Shown here piece after piece: positions 1-7,872 of a stretch of DNA of 37,396 bases. Positions within the stretch are counted from its first letter, which is position 1. Every line of letters starts with the position of its first letter. The DNA lies in the NCBI RefSeq assembly GCF_004305975.1, contig NZ_BHZI01000016.1:1-37396 (forward strand), given 5' to 3'. The notes below the pieces were generated by a model that was not told where the DNA came from, searched no databases, and saw nothing but the letters and a program-made list of their open reading frames with translations. The translations under genes were made by a program, and so were the position numbers. Source of the DNA: Streptomyces otsuchiensis. GTDB lineage: Bacteria; Actinomycetota; Actinomycetes; Streptomycetales; Streptomycetaceae.

Positions 1-116
1 GGGAAGAGGTCGGCGGTGCCCTGGTCGTCGGCGGAAGCGACGCCGGCGGACATTCCCAGGGCTATGAGGGTCAGGGTGGCGGTAGCGAGGCCACAGGTGT
101 GGCGGGTTACGCGCAT
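1..116 (-). CDS. Secreted protein, N-terminal fragment (signal peptide)
   Basis: Only the first 38 codons lie in the window; the gene continues past the left edge. The start is ATG at 116, preceded on the minus strand by a good ribosome binding site (GGAGGA, 4 nt before the ATG). The peptide begins with a short basic stretch (MRVTRH), then a hydrophobic core of about 18 residues, and ends in a VASA-DDQ signal-peptidase-I-like site. The product is therefore very probably exported by Sec. The mature protein is not visible, so no function can be given. Upstream DNA (117-394) contains two palindromes that may control it. Confidence 0.75.
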   Translation of the reverse strand, partial: MRVTRHTCGLATATLTLIALGMSAGVASADDQGTADLF

Positions 117-143
117 CTAGTCCTCCGCAGGGAACACAGCGAC

Positions 144-192
144 GGTGCGTGCGTCGCACCGCTTGTGTCGATACGACCGGGAATCCGGTCGT
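144..192. promoter_or_regulatory. Two palindromes upstream of the secreted-protein gene
   Basis: A 20-bp perfect inverted repeat lies at 173-192 (arms ACGACCGG and CCGGTCGT around GAAT). A second lies at 144-160 (GGTGCG, 5-nt spacer, CGCACC). Both lie 28-76 bp upstream of the ATG at 116, where a promoter would be expected. The symmetry is seen directly; operator function is inferred. Confidence 0.4.
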
Positions 193-394
193 CCCGCGCG
201 GCGAGCCGGCCGCCCGGCAGGGGCCGGGGGCGGGCTCGACGAAGCTGGGTGGAGCGCATATCCGCTGGTCACGCCCGTGTCGAGGAGGCGCGGGGGGCGC
301 GGGGCAAGTTGCGGCGAACGGGGGTCACTCCGATGGCCGCAGCGCCGGGCCGCCCGGCGGCGACCCGGTGGGCCCGGGCGCCGCGGGTGGCCTC

Positions 395-958
395 TCAGGC
401 GGTTCCGGTGGAAGCCTCGGCCGTCCGCGGCTCGACGGCGTAGCGGACGTTGAGGACGTCCCCGGAGCGGGAGACGTGGTGCGGCCGGAGCCGGACGTGG
501 TCGGTGACGGAGGCGTCCAGCAGCGGGACGCCGGAGCCCAGGACGACCGGCACGATGTGCAGCACCACCTCGTCCACCAGCCCGGCCCGCAGCACCTGCC
601 GGGCGACCTGACCGCCGGTGACCAGCAGGTTTCCGTCGGCGGCCCGTTCGCGGCCCAGAGCGACGGCCTCGGCGACGGTGAGCGAGACGAACTCCACGAG
701 CGGGTCGTCGACGGGCGGCGGGCGGTGGCTGAGGACGAGCTGGGCGCCGGTGAACGCACCGCCGAACGGTTCCTCGCTCTCCCGCCGTCCGGTGTCGTAG
801 CTGCGGCGGCCGCTGAGGAAGGCGCCGGTGGTCCGCATGACCTCCTCGGCGACCGGGTTCTCCGCGCCGGCGTGGGCGAAGGCCCAGCTCATGTCGTCGT
901 CGGGGCCGGCGATGAAGCCGTCGAGGGAGGTGGTGGCGTGCACCAGGACAGCGGTCAT
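395..958 (-). CDS. Dihydrofolate reductase-like (RibD C-terminal domain) protein
   Basis: A 187-residue single-domain protein of the RibD_C/YyaP type. It has the N-terminal strand and SLDGFIAGPDDD motif of this fold, a GRRSYDTG segment, LLVTGG in the NADPH-binding half, and VVLGSGVPLL near the C terminus. The family comprises NAD(P)H-dependent reductases; most members of this stand-alone type have no assigned substrate, and this one is unlikely to be the housekeeping DHFR. The ATG at 958 overlaps the upstream regulator's stop in an ATGA arrangement, so the two genes are translationally coupled. A second reductase of the same family lies across the divergent promoter at 1625. Likely cytoplasmic and controlled by the HxlR protein. 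Confidence 0.85.
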   Translation of the reverse strand: MTAVLVHATTSLDGFIAGPDDDMSWAFAHAGAENPVAEEVMRTTGAFLSGRRSYDTGRRESEEPFGGAFTGAQLVLSHRPPPVDDPLVEFVSLTVAEAVALGRERAADGNLLVTGGQVARQVLRAGLVDEVVLHIVPVVLGSGVPLLDASVTDHVRLRPHHVSRSGDVLNVRYAVEPRTAEASTGTA

Positions 959-1515
959 GACGGGGTGGTCTCCTCGGGTGCGGATGCGGGTGCGGGTGCG
1001 GATGCGGGTACGGGCGGGTGCGTCGGTGCGTGGGCGGCGGCACGTTCGTAGGAGGCGCGGAGCCGGGCGGCCACCGGCGCGGCACCGGACGGGCGCGGCA
1101 CCCCGAGGTGGCTCTCGCGCAGTTCGTCCATGAACGCCGCCCACAGCTCCGGCCCCCCGCGCTCCAACAGCTCCGCGCGAACGGCCAGTTCGGGCGTCAC
1201 CGGCAGATGGCGGCGTCCCCACGCGCCGAGCTGGACCAGCACCGGCACCAGCTGGATCGCCCGCTCGGTGAGCCGGTATACCCGCTTCTGACGGTGGGTG
1301 GGGTCGGGGTGCCGGGTGATCAGCCCGTGCTCGGCGAGCCGTCGCAGCCGGTCGGCGAGGACGTTGGTCGCTATGCCCTCCTCGGAGCCGGCGAGCAGTT
1401 CGCCGTACCGGCGGCGCTCGCTGAACATCAGGTCCCGGATGACGAGCAGCGACCAGGAGTCGCCGAGCACCTCCACCGTGAGGTTGATCGGACATCCCGA
1501 TCGGCCGTCCGCCAC
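955..1515 (-). CDS. HxlR-family transcriptional regulator
   Basis: A 186-residue protein with an HxlR winged helix in its first 110 residues. It starts with a GCPI segment followed by LGDSWSLLVIRDLMF, then a helix-turn-helix and the wing (HRQKRVYRLTERA). In several HxlR proteins the N-terminal Cys senses quinones, aldehydes or disulfide stress; C8 here could act the same way. The C-terminal 25 residues are a low-complexity Pro/Ala tail encoded by short hexamer-like repeats. The start is GTG at 1515; an AAGGAG lies 15 nt upstream, a long spacing, so the start is slightly uncertain. Its coupling to the reductase gene at 395 and its position opposite the paralogue at 1625 suggest it controls both. 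Confidence 0.9.
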   Translation of the reverse strand: MADGRSGCPINLTVEVLGDSWSLLVIRDLMFSERRRYGELLAGSEEGIATNVLADRLRRLAEHGLITRHPDPTHRQKRVYRLTERAIQLVPVLVQLGAWGRRHLPVTPELAVRAELLERGGPELWAAFMDELRESHLGVPRPSGAAPVAARLRASYERAAAHAPTHPPVPASAPAPASAPEETTPS

Positions 1516-1533
1516 ACCGTCACCCGCCTTCTC

Positions 1534-1559
1534 CTTGCCAACTGCAAGTGGTCAGCGTA
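1534..1559. promoter_or_regulatory. HxlR-type operator and promoter
   Basis: The inverted repeat CTTGC-CAACT-GCAAG lies at 1534-1548, just downstream of a minus-strand -10 hexamer TACGCT (1554-1559). A regulator bound here would cover the transcription start and the AAGGAG of the HxlR gene, which fits autorepression. The symmetry and hexamer are seen; binding by the adjacent HxlR protein is inferred. Confidence 0.5.
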
Positions 1560-1624
1560 GCGTCGCGCGTCGCGGGCGGCCAGAGCGGGCAGGCGGCCAC
1601 CGAGGACAACGACGGGAGATCACC

Positions 1625-2194
1625 GTGCGGACCCTGTACGCGTTTCTCTGCACCAGCCTCGACGGGCGGATCGCCGACGCGGACGGCGGACTGGCCTGGC
1701 AGTCACTGGACGAGGAGTTCGACGCGCTGTCCCTCAACCAGCTGGCCGAGACCGACGCGATCGTGCTCGGACGCCGTACGTACGGGGAGATGGCCGCCTA
1801 CTGGCCCGCGGAGACCGGCCGCGCCTACAACCCGCGCGTGGCCGAGCTGATGAACGCCCTGCCCAAGCTGGTGGTCTCCACGACGCTGCGCCCCGGCGAC
1901 ACGACGTGGGAGAACAGCGAAGTGCTGGACGTCGGCGACGGGACGGGGCTCGGCGCCGCCGTCCGGGAACTGAAGAACCGGCCCGGCCGGGCGGTCGCGG
2001 TCCTCGGCAGCCCGACCCTCACCGCCCGGCTGCTCAGCGCCGGGGTGCTGGACGAACTACGGGTACTGGTCAACCCGGTGGTCCTCGGCGAGGGGCCGGT
2101 GCTCTTCGACGGTCTGCTGAACCGGGCGACGCTGCGCCTGACGGAGGCGCGCCCGCTGACCTCCGGCGCGGTGCTGCTGAACTACCGGCCCTGA
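1625..2194 (+). CDS. Dihydrofolate reductase-like (RibD C-terminal domain) protein
   Basis: A 189-residue single-domain RibD_C/DHFR-fold protein. It shows TSLDGRIADADGG at the N terminus, GRRTYGEMAAYWP in the first third, a nucleotide-side segment AVLGSPTLTARLL, and VNPVVLGEGPVLFDGL near the end. This matches small YwjB/YyaP-like reductases of unknown substrate. The start is GTG at 1625 with GGGAG 6 nt upstream. It is transcribed divergently from the HxlR gene and is a distant paralogue of the 395-958 reductase, so the three genes look like one regulated unit. Cytoplasmic; nothing in the sequence gives the substrate. Confidence 0.85.
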   Translation: MRTLYAFLCTSLDGRIADADGGLAWQSLDEEFDALSLNQLAETDAIVLGRRTYGEMAAYWPAETGRAYNPRVAELMNALPKLVVSTTLRPGDTTWENSEVLDVGDGTGLGAAVRELKNRPGRAVAVLGSPTLTARLLSAGVLDELRVLVNPVVLGEGPVLFDGLLNRATLRLTEARPLTSGAVLLNYRP

Positions 2195-2251
2195 CCGGCG
2201 GCCGCCCCGGCGCCCGGCACGGGCGCGGGTGCCGACCCGTACCGGCGCTCG

Positions 2252-2767
2252 CTACCCGCGCCCACCACCACGCTTGCGGCGACGCGCCGGGTTGCCGGAC
2301 CGCTTGCTGGTGCGCCGCCGGTACAGGTCCGTCGCCTCGTCGTAGTGCGCCCGCCGCAGCCCCTCCCCCGGCGCCTCCATGCCGCTGCGGATGCCGTAGG
2401 CCAGCAGGATGCCGATGAAGCCGATGGCCTTGATCGAGCGGAAGGCGTGCTCGTCACCGGGGACCGGCCGCTTGTAGGAGGACCAGGTCCGGGTGAAGGC
2501 GACCGACGAGCAGATGGCGAACGCCACCACCAGCAGCATCGTCAGCCACGCCGCCGAGTCGGCGATGTACAGGCCGGAGTAGGCCAGGCGGAGCACCAGG
2601 ATGCCGAGCGCGGCGAGCGACACGGCGGCCAGCCCCAGACCGAACCGGCGCAGGGTGTACATCCGCGAGTGGTCCACCCAACTGGTGCCGTAGAAGCGGA
2701 TGGGCTCGGGCTTCGGGGCGTCGTCGCCCTCGGCGACGCTCTGCGGCTCCTGGCTCATGTCGGACAT
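2252..2767 (-). CDS. Small integral membrane protein, unknown function
   Basis: A 171-residue protein with a soluble N terminus containing an FYGTSWVDHSRMYTLRRF-type segment. Three predicted membrane helices follow at about residues 42-64, 71-92 and 109-127, then a charged tail that ends Arg/Lys/Gly-rich. I do not recognise the family. The sequence looks like a conserved actinobacterial membrane protein rather than a chance frame: composition, hydrophobicity pattern and codon third positions are all protein-like. The start is ATG at 2767, behind a GGGGAGAG about 12 nt upstream; an in-frame ATG at 2758 lacks a binding site. It converges with the reductase at 1625 and lies just left of the MITE-like element. 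Confidence 0.7.
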   Translation of the reverse strand: MSDMSQEPQSVAEGDDAPKPEPIRFYGTSWVDHSRMYTLRRFGLGLAAVSLAALGILVLRLAYSGLYIADSAAWLTMLLVVAFAICSSVAFTRTWSSYKRPVPGDEHAFRSIKAIGFIGILLAYGIRSGMEAPGEGLRRAHYDEATDLYRRRTSKRSGNPARRRKRGGGRG

Positions 2768-2841
2768 TATGACGGGCGGCTCTCCCCGCCCCGCCGGGAG
2801 GTCGCGCGCCCCGGCGCGCCGGGGGTGGTGCGACCCCCTCA

Positions 2842-3005
2842 GAGCGTGTTTGAGACCCCGCGCCGGGCCCGCGACGCCAGCTACGGCCATCTGCTGCGTT
2901 GTCAGGAACGCCCGAATACAACCTGGTATGAGGGCGCCCCTCCGCCTTGCAGCTGACCGCATCTGACGCCGCGAGCTGATCCGACGCGGGGTCTCAAACA
3001 CGCTC
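2842..3005. mobile_element. MITE-like element, 164 bp, 21-bp terminal inverted repeats
   Basis: The ends are perfect inverted repeats of 21 bp, beginning GAGCGTGTTTGAGACCCC on the left at 2842 and in reverse complement on the right ending at 3005. Similarity extends to 25 bp with one mismatch. TCA flanks both ends (2839-2841 and 3006-3008), which fits a 3-bp TNA-type target duplication as made by some IS5-family transposases. The interior has no plausible gene but folds on itself; 2903-2941 is an imperfect palindrome. It is therefore a non-autonomous element or deletion remnant that needs a transposase elsewhere. Assignment to the IS5 group is inferred from duplication size and end sequence only. 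Confidence 0.8.
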
Positions 3006-3608
3006 TCAGAGGGAGTGGACCTCGGTGAGGTCGATGTCCACGGCGAACGGCACGGTGAGCCGGAGCCGGTCGTGGAAGATGCCCGTCGGCAGGTAGACGG
3101 CGGTCGCCGGGTCCCGCTCGTAGACGTACACGACCGGGGAGTCGTCCTCGGACATCTCCACCCGCCAGAAGTGCGGAATGCCGGCGGCGGCGTACTTGCG
3201 GGGCTTGGTGTCCCGGTCGCGGGACGCGGAGTCCGGCGAGACCACCTCGACGGCGAGCAGCACGTCCGCGGCGTTGTAGCGGGTGGTCCGCAGTCCCTTG
3301 ACGGCTTCCGCGCGAATCACCGAGATGTCCGGTTCCGGAGCGGTGCTGTCGTCCAGCACCACGGTCGTCTCCCGCCGTGCCCGCAGATGACGCGGCAGCT
3401 GCCGGCGAAGCCCCAGCTCCAACATGAAGATCACCAGCGAGTGGAAGTCCCTCTGCCGCCTCATGAAGACAAGGCTCCCGTCGATCAGCTCCGTGTGGGG
3501 CGGGAGGTCGGCGAGACGGTAGAGGTCGTCCACGGTGTAGCCGCCCTCGGGCGGCACCGGCCAGGACCTGGCGGACTGCGGTTCAGCGGCGGTGAGGAGT
3601 CCTCCCAT
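3006..3608 (-). CDS. Uma2-family (DUF820) putative PD-(D/E)XK nuclease
   Basis: A 200-residue protein of the Uma2 family, abundant in Streptomyces and cyanobacteria and of unknown cellular role. The restriction-endonuclease-like core is visible: E40 in ELIDG, D94 in PEPDI, E121 in LLAVEVVSP, and K138 in KPRKYAAAGIPHFW. These are the residues expected to bind metal and cleave. The start is ATG at 3608 with GGAGG 13 nt upstream; a longer reading frame continues upstream but looks non-coding. The TGA stop (3006-3008) is formed by the right-hand target duplication of the MITE-like element, so the insertion left the protein unchanged. It lies downstream of ilvD but behind a terminator, so it is probably expressed separately. 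Confidence 0.85.
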   Translation of the reverse strand: MGGLLTAAEPQSARSWPVPPEGGYTVDDLYRLADLPPHTELIDGSLVFMRRQRDFHSLVIFMLELGLRRQLPRHLRARRETTVVLDDSTAPEPDISVIRAEAVKGLRTTRYNAADVLLAVEVVSPDSASRDRDTKPRKYAAAGIPHFWRVEMSEDDSPVVYVYERDPATAVYLPTGIFHDRLRLTVPFAVDIDLTEVHSL

Positions 3609-3704
3609 GGACGGGATTCTGCCTCCGGGATTCAGGCTACCCAGCGCAGAAAGGGGTCGCCGTCGCTCGATCCGATGAACCTTCGGGACGGTGGGAACAG
3701 CGGC

Positions 3705-3741
3705 GGGGCCGCCCTCGCCGCACTGGCGTGAGGGCGGCCCC
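3705..3741 (-). terminator. Terminator hairpin downstream of ilvD
   Basis: A perfect 12-bp stem (GGGGCCGCCCTC at 3705-3716 with its complement at 3730-3741) encloses a 13-nt loop that can pair further. It lies 54 bp past the ilvD stop. There is no clear U-tract, as is usual in this GC-rich background. Confidence 0.6.
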
Positions 3742-3795
3742 GTCCAGGACCACGGCCGAAGCACGGCTCGGCTCAGCCAACTCGGCCCGGCCGGC

Positions 3796-5640
3796 TCAGC
3801 CCTCCAGCTTGCTGATGTCGCGGACCGCGCCCTTGTCCGCGCTGGTGGCCATCGCGGCGTAGGCGCGCAGCGCCAGCGAGACCTTCCGTTCGCGGCCGAC
3901 CGGCGCGTACCGGCCCTCCAGCGCCTCACGGCGGGCGGCCAGGGTGGCGTCGTCGACCTTCAGCTCGATGGTGCGGTTCGGGATGTCGATGGCGATCTGG
4001 TCGCCGTCCTCGACCAGCGCGATGGTGCCGCCGGCCGCCGCCTCCGGGGAGACGTGGCCGATGGAGAGTCCGGAGGTGCCGCCGGAGAACCGGCCGTCGG
4101 TGATCAACGCGCACTTGGCGCCGAGACCGCGGCCCTTGAGGAACGCCGTCGGGTAGAGCATCTCCTGCATCCCGGGGCCGCCCTTGGGGCCCTCGTAGCG
4201 GACGACGACCACGTCGCCCTCCGTGACCCGCTTCTTCAGGATGGCGTCGACCGCGGCCTCCTGGGACTCCACGACCACCGCCGGGCCGGTGAAGCGCCAG
4301 ATCGACTCGTCCACGCCGGCCGTCTTCACCACGCAGCCGTCGGCGGCGAGGTTGCCGTAGAGCACCGCCAGGCCGCCGTCCACGGTGTAGGCGTTGGCGG
4401 CGTCGCGGATGCAGCCGTTCGCGGCGTCGGTGTCGAGGGTGTCCCAGCGCTCGGACTGGGAGAACGCCGTGGCCGAGCGGACGCAGCCGGGCGCCGCGTA
4501 GAACATCTCGGTCGCCTCCGGGGAGGGCGAGCCGCCCCGGATGTCCCAGCTCTTGAGCCATTCGCCGAGCGAGTCGGCGTGCACGGCGTGCACGTCCTCG
4601 TGCAGGTGCCCGGCGCGCTGGAGTTCGCCGAGGATGGCGGGGATGCCGCCGGCCCGGTGGACGTCCTCCATGTGGTAGTCCCCGTTGGGCGCGACCTTGC
4701 AGACGCACGGCACCCGGCGGGAGACGGCGTCGATGTCGCTCATCGAGAAGTCCAGCCCGGCTTCCTGCGCGGCGGCCAGCAGGTGCAGCACGGTGTTGGT
4801 GGAGCCGCCCATCGCGACGTCCAGCGCCATCGCGTTCTCGAACGCGGCGCGGGAGGCGACGGCGCGCGGCAGCACGGTCTCGTCGTCCTGGTCGTAGTGG
4901 CGCTGGGTGATCTCGACGACGGTGCGGCCGGCGGCCTCGTACAGCGCGCGGCGCGCGGTGTGGGTGGCCAGGACCGAGCCGTTGCCGGGCAGGCCCAGGC
5001 CGAGCGCCTCGACCAGGCAGTTCATCGAGTTGGCGGTGAACATGCCGGAACAGGAGCCGCAGGTCGGGCAGGCGGCCTCCTCGATGCGCTCCAGGTCCTC
5101 GTCGGAGACGGTGTCGCTGACCGCCTCGGACATGGCGTGCACCAGGTCGAGGTTGGAGCGGACGGTGCCGTCGACCAGCGTCGTCTTCCCGGCCTCCATG
5201 GGCCCGCCGGAGACGAAGACCGTGGGGATGTTCAGCCGCAGCGCGGCCATCAGCATGCCCGGGGTGATCTTGTCGCAGTTGGAGATGCAGATCAGGGCGT
5301 CGGCGCAGTGCGCCTCCGTCATGTACTCCACCGAGTCGGCGATCAGGTCGCGGGAGGGCAGGGAGTAGAGCATCCCGCCGTGGCCCATGGCGATGCCGTC
5401 GTCCACGGCGATGGTGTTGAACTCCCGCGGGATGCCGCCGGCGGCGCTGATCGCCTCGGAGACGATCCGGCCGACGGGCTGGAGGTGGGTGTGCCCGGGG
5501 ACGAACTCGGTGAAGCTGTTGGCGACGGCGATGATCGGCTTGCCGAAGTCCTCACGCGCTACGCCGGCGGCCCGAAGCAGGGAACGGGCCCCCGCCATGT
5601 TGCGGCCGTGGGTGACGGTACGGGACCTCAGGGTCGGCAT
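3796..5640 (-). CDS. ilvD: Dihydroxy-acid dehydratase
   Basis: A 614-residue enzyme that dehydrates 2,3-dihydroxy-isovalerate and 2,3-dihydroxy-3-methylvalerate, the penultimate or third common step to valine, isoleucine and (via ketoisovalerate) leucine and pantothenate. The sequence is close to E. coli IlvD from end to end: [12 protein letters not shown] at the N terminus, [12 protein letters not shown] from C118, [19 protein letters not shown] from C191, and [19 protein letters not shown] near the C terminus. The cluster-ligand cysteines are present, as is the Lys/Mg site region around C122-D123. Length is standard. The start is ATG at 5640 with GGGAG 9 nt upstream. A possible -10 (TACCCT, minus strand, 5752-5757) would give a leader of about 110 nt. 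Confidence 0.98.
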   Translation of the reverse strand: MPTLRSRTVTHGRNMAGARSLLRAAGVAREDFGKPIIAVANSFTEFVPGHTHLQPVGRIVSEAISAAGGIPREFNTIAVDDGIAMGHGGMLYSLPSRDLIADSVEYMTEAHCADALICISNCDKITPGMLMAALRLNIPTVFVSGGPMEAGKTTLVDGTVRSNLDLVHAMSEAVSDTVSDEDLERIEEAACPTCGSCSGMFTANSMNCLVEALGLGLPGNGSVLATHTARRALYEAAGRTVVEITQRHYDQDDETVLPRAVASRAAFENAMALDVAMGGSTNTVLHLLAAAQEAGLDFSMSDIDAVSRRVPCVCKVAPNGDYHMEDVHRAGGIPAILGELQRAGHLHEDVHAVHADSLGEWLKSWDIRGGSPSPEATEMFYAAPGCVRSATAFSQSERWDTLDTDAANGCIRDAANAYTVDGGLAVLYGNLAADGCVVKTAGVDESIWRFTGPAVVVESQEAAVDAILKKRVTEGDVVVVRYEGPKGGPGMQEMLYPTAFLKGRGLGAKCALITDGRFSGGTSGLSIGHVSPEAAAGGTIALVEDGDQIAIDIPNRTIELKVDDATLAARREALEGRYAPVGRERKVSLALRAYAAMATSADKGAVRDISKLEG

Positions 5641-5820
5641 GGCTCGGCGCTCCCGGACGTGGATCGGATCGGCTTCGGCTCCCGCCCCCGCCGGCGCGCT
5701 CGTCCGCTCGTGTGACGGCGTCCGCGCCCCGGGCGGGTGCTCGGTCCTTCGAGGGTACGCCGCCCGCCCGGCTGGCGGGACGGTCATACCGGATGGTGAG
5801 ACTTTCCGGACGTACCGGAA

Positions 5821-5847
5821 CGCCGCACGCCCCGGGGACGTGCGGCG
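5821..5847 (-). terminator. Hairpin terminator after the Cys-rich gene
   Basis: A 9-bp perfect stem (CGCCGCACG and CGTGCGGCG) surrounds a 9-nt loop, 21 bp past the stop codon at 5868. It separates this gene from ilvD, which is transcribed in the same direction. Confidence 0.5.
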
Positions 5848-5867
5848 CCGGGCGGCGGGTCTCCGCC

Positions 5868-6815
5868 TCAGCCGCAGCCGCCCCCGGCGCCACAGCCGGG
5901 GCGGGTGGCGGGGTCGGGGTCGGCCGGGTGCGGGGCCAGCAGCGGCAGCGGACGGGCACCGGGCGGCAGCCCCGGCGGCCGGGTGGCGGCCAGCCGCTCC
6001 GCGCACATCCCGGCCAGTACCTCGTAGCCCTCGCTGCCCATCAGTTCGACGAGTTCCGGCTTGTAGGAGACGTAGACCGGGCGCTCCGCCCCGTGCGCGG
6101 AGGTCGCCCCGGTGCACCACCAGTGCAGGTCGTGCCCGCCGGGCCCCCATCCGCGCCGGTCGTACTCGCCGATGGAGACGTACAGCCGCTCGTCGCCGTC
6201 GGGCTGCTCCACCCACTCGTAGGTGCGGCGCACCGGCAGCTGCCAGCAGACGTCGGGCTTGGTCTCCAGCGGCTCGCGCCCCTCGGTCAGCGCCATGGTG
6301 TGCAGCGCGCAGCCCTCCCCGGCCGGGAAGCCGGGACGGTTGAGGAAGACGCAGGCGCCGTCGACACGGCGGGTCTGCCGTTCGCCGTCGTCGTCGAGGA
6401 CCACCCAGCCGTCGGGGCCGGTGCCCTCGGCGTGGAACTGCCAGGTGTCCGGGGTGAGGCGGGCGGCGTGTTCGGCGACGCGGCGTTCGTCGTCCTCGTC
6501 GGAGAAGTGCGCGCCGAGGGTGCAGCAGCCGTCGCTGGCGCGTCCGGCGCGGATGCCCTGGCAGCCGCGGCCGAAGACGCAGTTCCAGCTGGAGGTCAGC
6601 CAGGTCAGGTCGCAGCGGAAGACCTGCTCGGCGTCGGCGGGGTCCGGGAACTCCACCCAGGCGCGGGGGAAGTCGAGCCCGACCTCCTCCCCCGCCGCGC
6701 GACGGCGCGCGCCGTCCAGCTGGACGGGAGCGCGGTCGGGCGCGGCGCCGTCGCGCACGCCCTGGCCTGGGGCGTTCCGGCCTTTGGCGGGCTTTGCCCG
6801 TTTCGTCGATGTCAC
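5868..6815 (-). CDS. Cys-rich protein resembling YkgJ/DUF3109 metal-cluster proteins
   Basis: About 315 residues. A basic N-terminal tail is followed by a cysteine-patterned core: [21 protein letters not shown], then [15 protein letters not shown], then [11 protein letters not shown]...GCALH, then [16 protein letters not shown]. The spacing of CC/GCC, a later CxxxN..GCxLH and a final PxxC resembles the YkgJ/DUF3109 family, thought to bind zinc or an iron-sulfur cluster. The assignment is by pattern and not certain, and no reaction is known. The C terminus is Pro-rich and ends CGAGGGCG. I chose GTG at 6815 because a -10 hexamer (TACCCT, minus strand, 6822-6827) lies exactly 6 nt before it, as in other leaderless genes here; GTG 6818 or ATG 6854 are alternatives. 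It is divergent from the phosphatase at 6853. Confidence 0.75.
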   Translation of the reverse strand: MTSTKRAKPAKGRNAPGQGVRDGAAPDRAPVQLDGARRRAAGEEVGLDFPRAWVEFPDPADAEQVFRCDLTWLTSSWNCVFGRGCQGIRAGRASDGCCTLGAHFSDEDDERRVAEHAARLTPDTWQFHAEGTGPDGWVVLDDDGERQTRRVDGACVFLNRPGFPAGEGCALHTMALTEGREPLETKPDVCWQLPVRRTYEWVEQPDGDERLYVSIGEYDRRGWGPGGHDLHWWCTGATSAHGAERPVYVSYKPELVELMGSEGYEVLAGMCAERLAATRPPGLPPGARPLPLLAPHPADPDPATRPGCGAGGGCG

Positions 6816-6821
6816 CACGCC

Positions 6822-6844
6822 AGGGTACGGCGGAGGAGTAGCGT
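6822..6844. promoter_or_regulatory. Back-to-back -10 elements of a divergent pair
   Basis: Minus-strand TACCCT (6822-6827) lies 6 nt from GTG 6815. Plus-strand TAGCGT (6839-6844) lies 8 nt from ATG 6853. The two -10 boxes are only 11 bp apart, so their polymerases would compete. Both transcripts would be leaderless or nearly so. Confidence 0.45.
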
Positions 6845-6852
6845 GAAGGCCC

Positions 6853-7785
6853 ATGAGACTAGGTGTTCTCGATGTGGGATCGAATACGGTCCATCTGCTG
6901 GTCGTCGACGCACATCCCGGCGCCCGTCCGCTGCCCGCCTACTCCCACAAGGCGGAGCTGCGGCTCGCCGAACTGCTGGACTCCTCGGGTGCCATCGGCG
7001 ACGACGGCATAGACCGCCTCGTCGGCACCGTGCACGAGGCGCTGACGGTGGCCGAGGACCAGGGCGTCGCCGAACTGCTGCCGTTCGCCACCTCGGCGGT
7101 GCGCGACGCGACCAACGCCGACGCGCTGCTGCGGCGCGTCGAGGGCGAGACCGGTGTGACGCTCCAGGTCCTGTCCGGGGAGGACGAGGCGCGGCTGACC
7201 TTTCTGGCGGCACGCCGCTGGCTGGGCTGGTCCGCCGGACGGCTGCTGATGATCGACATCGGCGGCGGCTCGCTGGAGATCGCCCTGGGGGTCGACGAGG
7301 CACCGGACGCCGCGGTGTCGCTGCCGCTGGGCGCCGGCCGGCTGACGGCGGCGCGGCTGCCGGGCGACCCGCCGGACCCGGCCGACGTGCGGGCGCTGCG
7401 GCGCTCGGTGCGTGGCGAGATCGCCGAGGTGGTCGGGGAGTTCAGCCGCTACGGCGAGCCGGACCGGGTGGTGGGAACCTCCAAGACGCTGAAGCAGCTC
7501 GCCCGGCTGGCGGGCGCCGCGCGCAGCTCCGAGGGCCAGTACGTGCAGCGGCAGCTGGGCGCGGAGGCGCTGCGGGCGTGGGGCCCGAAACTGGCGGGGA
7601 TGTCGACCCGGGAGCGGGAGCTGCTGCCGGGCGTCTCGGAGGGCCGGGCCCGGCAGCTGCTGGCGGGCGCGGTCGTGGCGGAGGCGGCGATGGACCTGTT
7701 CGGGGTGCAGTCGCTGGAGATCTGCCCGTGGGCGCTCCGGGAGGGTGTGATCCTGCGGCGGCTCGACCGGCTGCGCGCGGCCTGA
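6853..7785 (+). CDS. Ppx/GppA-family phosphatase
   Basis: A 310-residue protein of the exopolyphosphatase/guanosine pentaphosphatase family (ASKHA actin-like fold). It shows the phosphate-1 loop [15 protein letters not shown] (residues 3-17), the Glu-containing [10 protein letters not shown] segment, and the phosphate-2 loop [14 protein letters not shown] (about 133-146). The C-terminal half is helical and includes [15 protein letters not shown]. It is the short, single-module form common in actinobacteria and lacks the HD-like C-terminal domains of E. coli Ppx. The family hydrolyses polyphosphate or pppGpp; sequence alone does not say which applies. The ATG at 6853 follows a -10-like TAGCGT by 8 nt; GGAGGAG is also present, 14 nt upstream. 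Confidence 0.9.
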   Translation: MRLGVLDVGSNTVHLLVVDAHPGARPLPAYSHKAELRLAELLDSSGAIGDDGIDRLVGTVHEALTVAEDQGVAELLPFATSAVRDATNADALLRRVEGETGVTLQVLSGEDEARLTFLAARRWLGWSAGRLLMIDIGGGSLEIALGVDEAPDAAVSLPLGAGRLTAARLPGDPPDPADVRALRRSVRGEIAEVVGEFSRYGEPDRVVGTSKTLKQLARLAGAARSSEGQYVQRQLGAEALRAWGPKLAGMSTRERELLPGVSEGRARQLLAGAVVAEAAMDLFGVQSLEICPWALREGVILRRLDRLRAA

Positions 7786-7808
7786 ACGCGCGCACGGGCG
7801 GGGCGCCG

Positions 7809-7872
7809 CCGGACTCGGCCTCTTTCCGGCTCGGCTCCTTCGCGGCTCGGCCCCCTGCCGGCTCGCGCCGTC
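7809..7872. repeat. Degenerate 16-bp tandem repeat, four units
   Basis: Four 16-bp units with the shared core CCGGCTCGGC followed by a pyrimidine run start at 7809, 7825, 7841 and 7857. They fill the gap between the convergent phosphatase and ABC permease genes and touch the permease stop codon. Confidence 0.5.

Noticed and set aside
2903-2941. Central palindrome of the 164-bp element as an independent terminator or small RNA
   Set aside because: It is better explained as part of the self-complementary interior of the MITE-like element; no promoter points into it.
3691-5715. Long plus-strand open frame (674 codons) opposite ilvD
   Set aside because: It is antisense to a clear ilvD gene; its Gly/Asp/Val/His-rich translation is the typical mirror of GC-rich coding DNA, with no domains.
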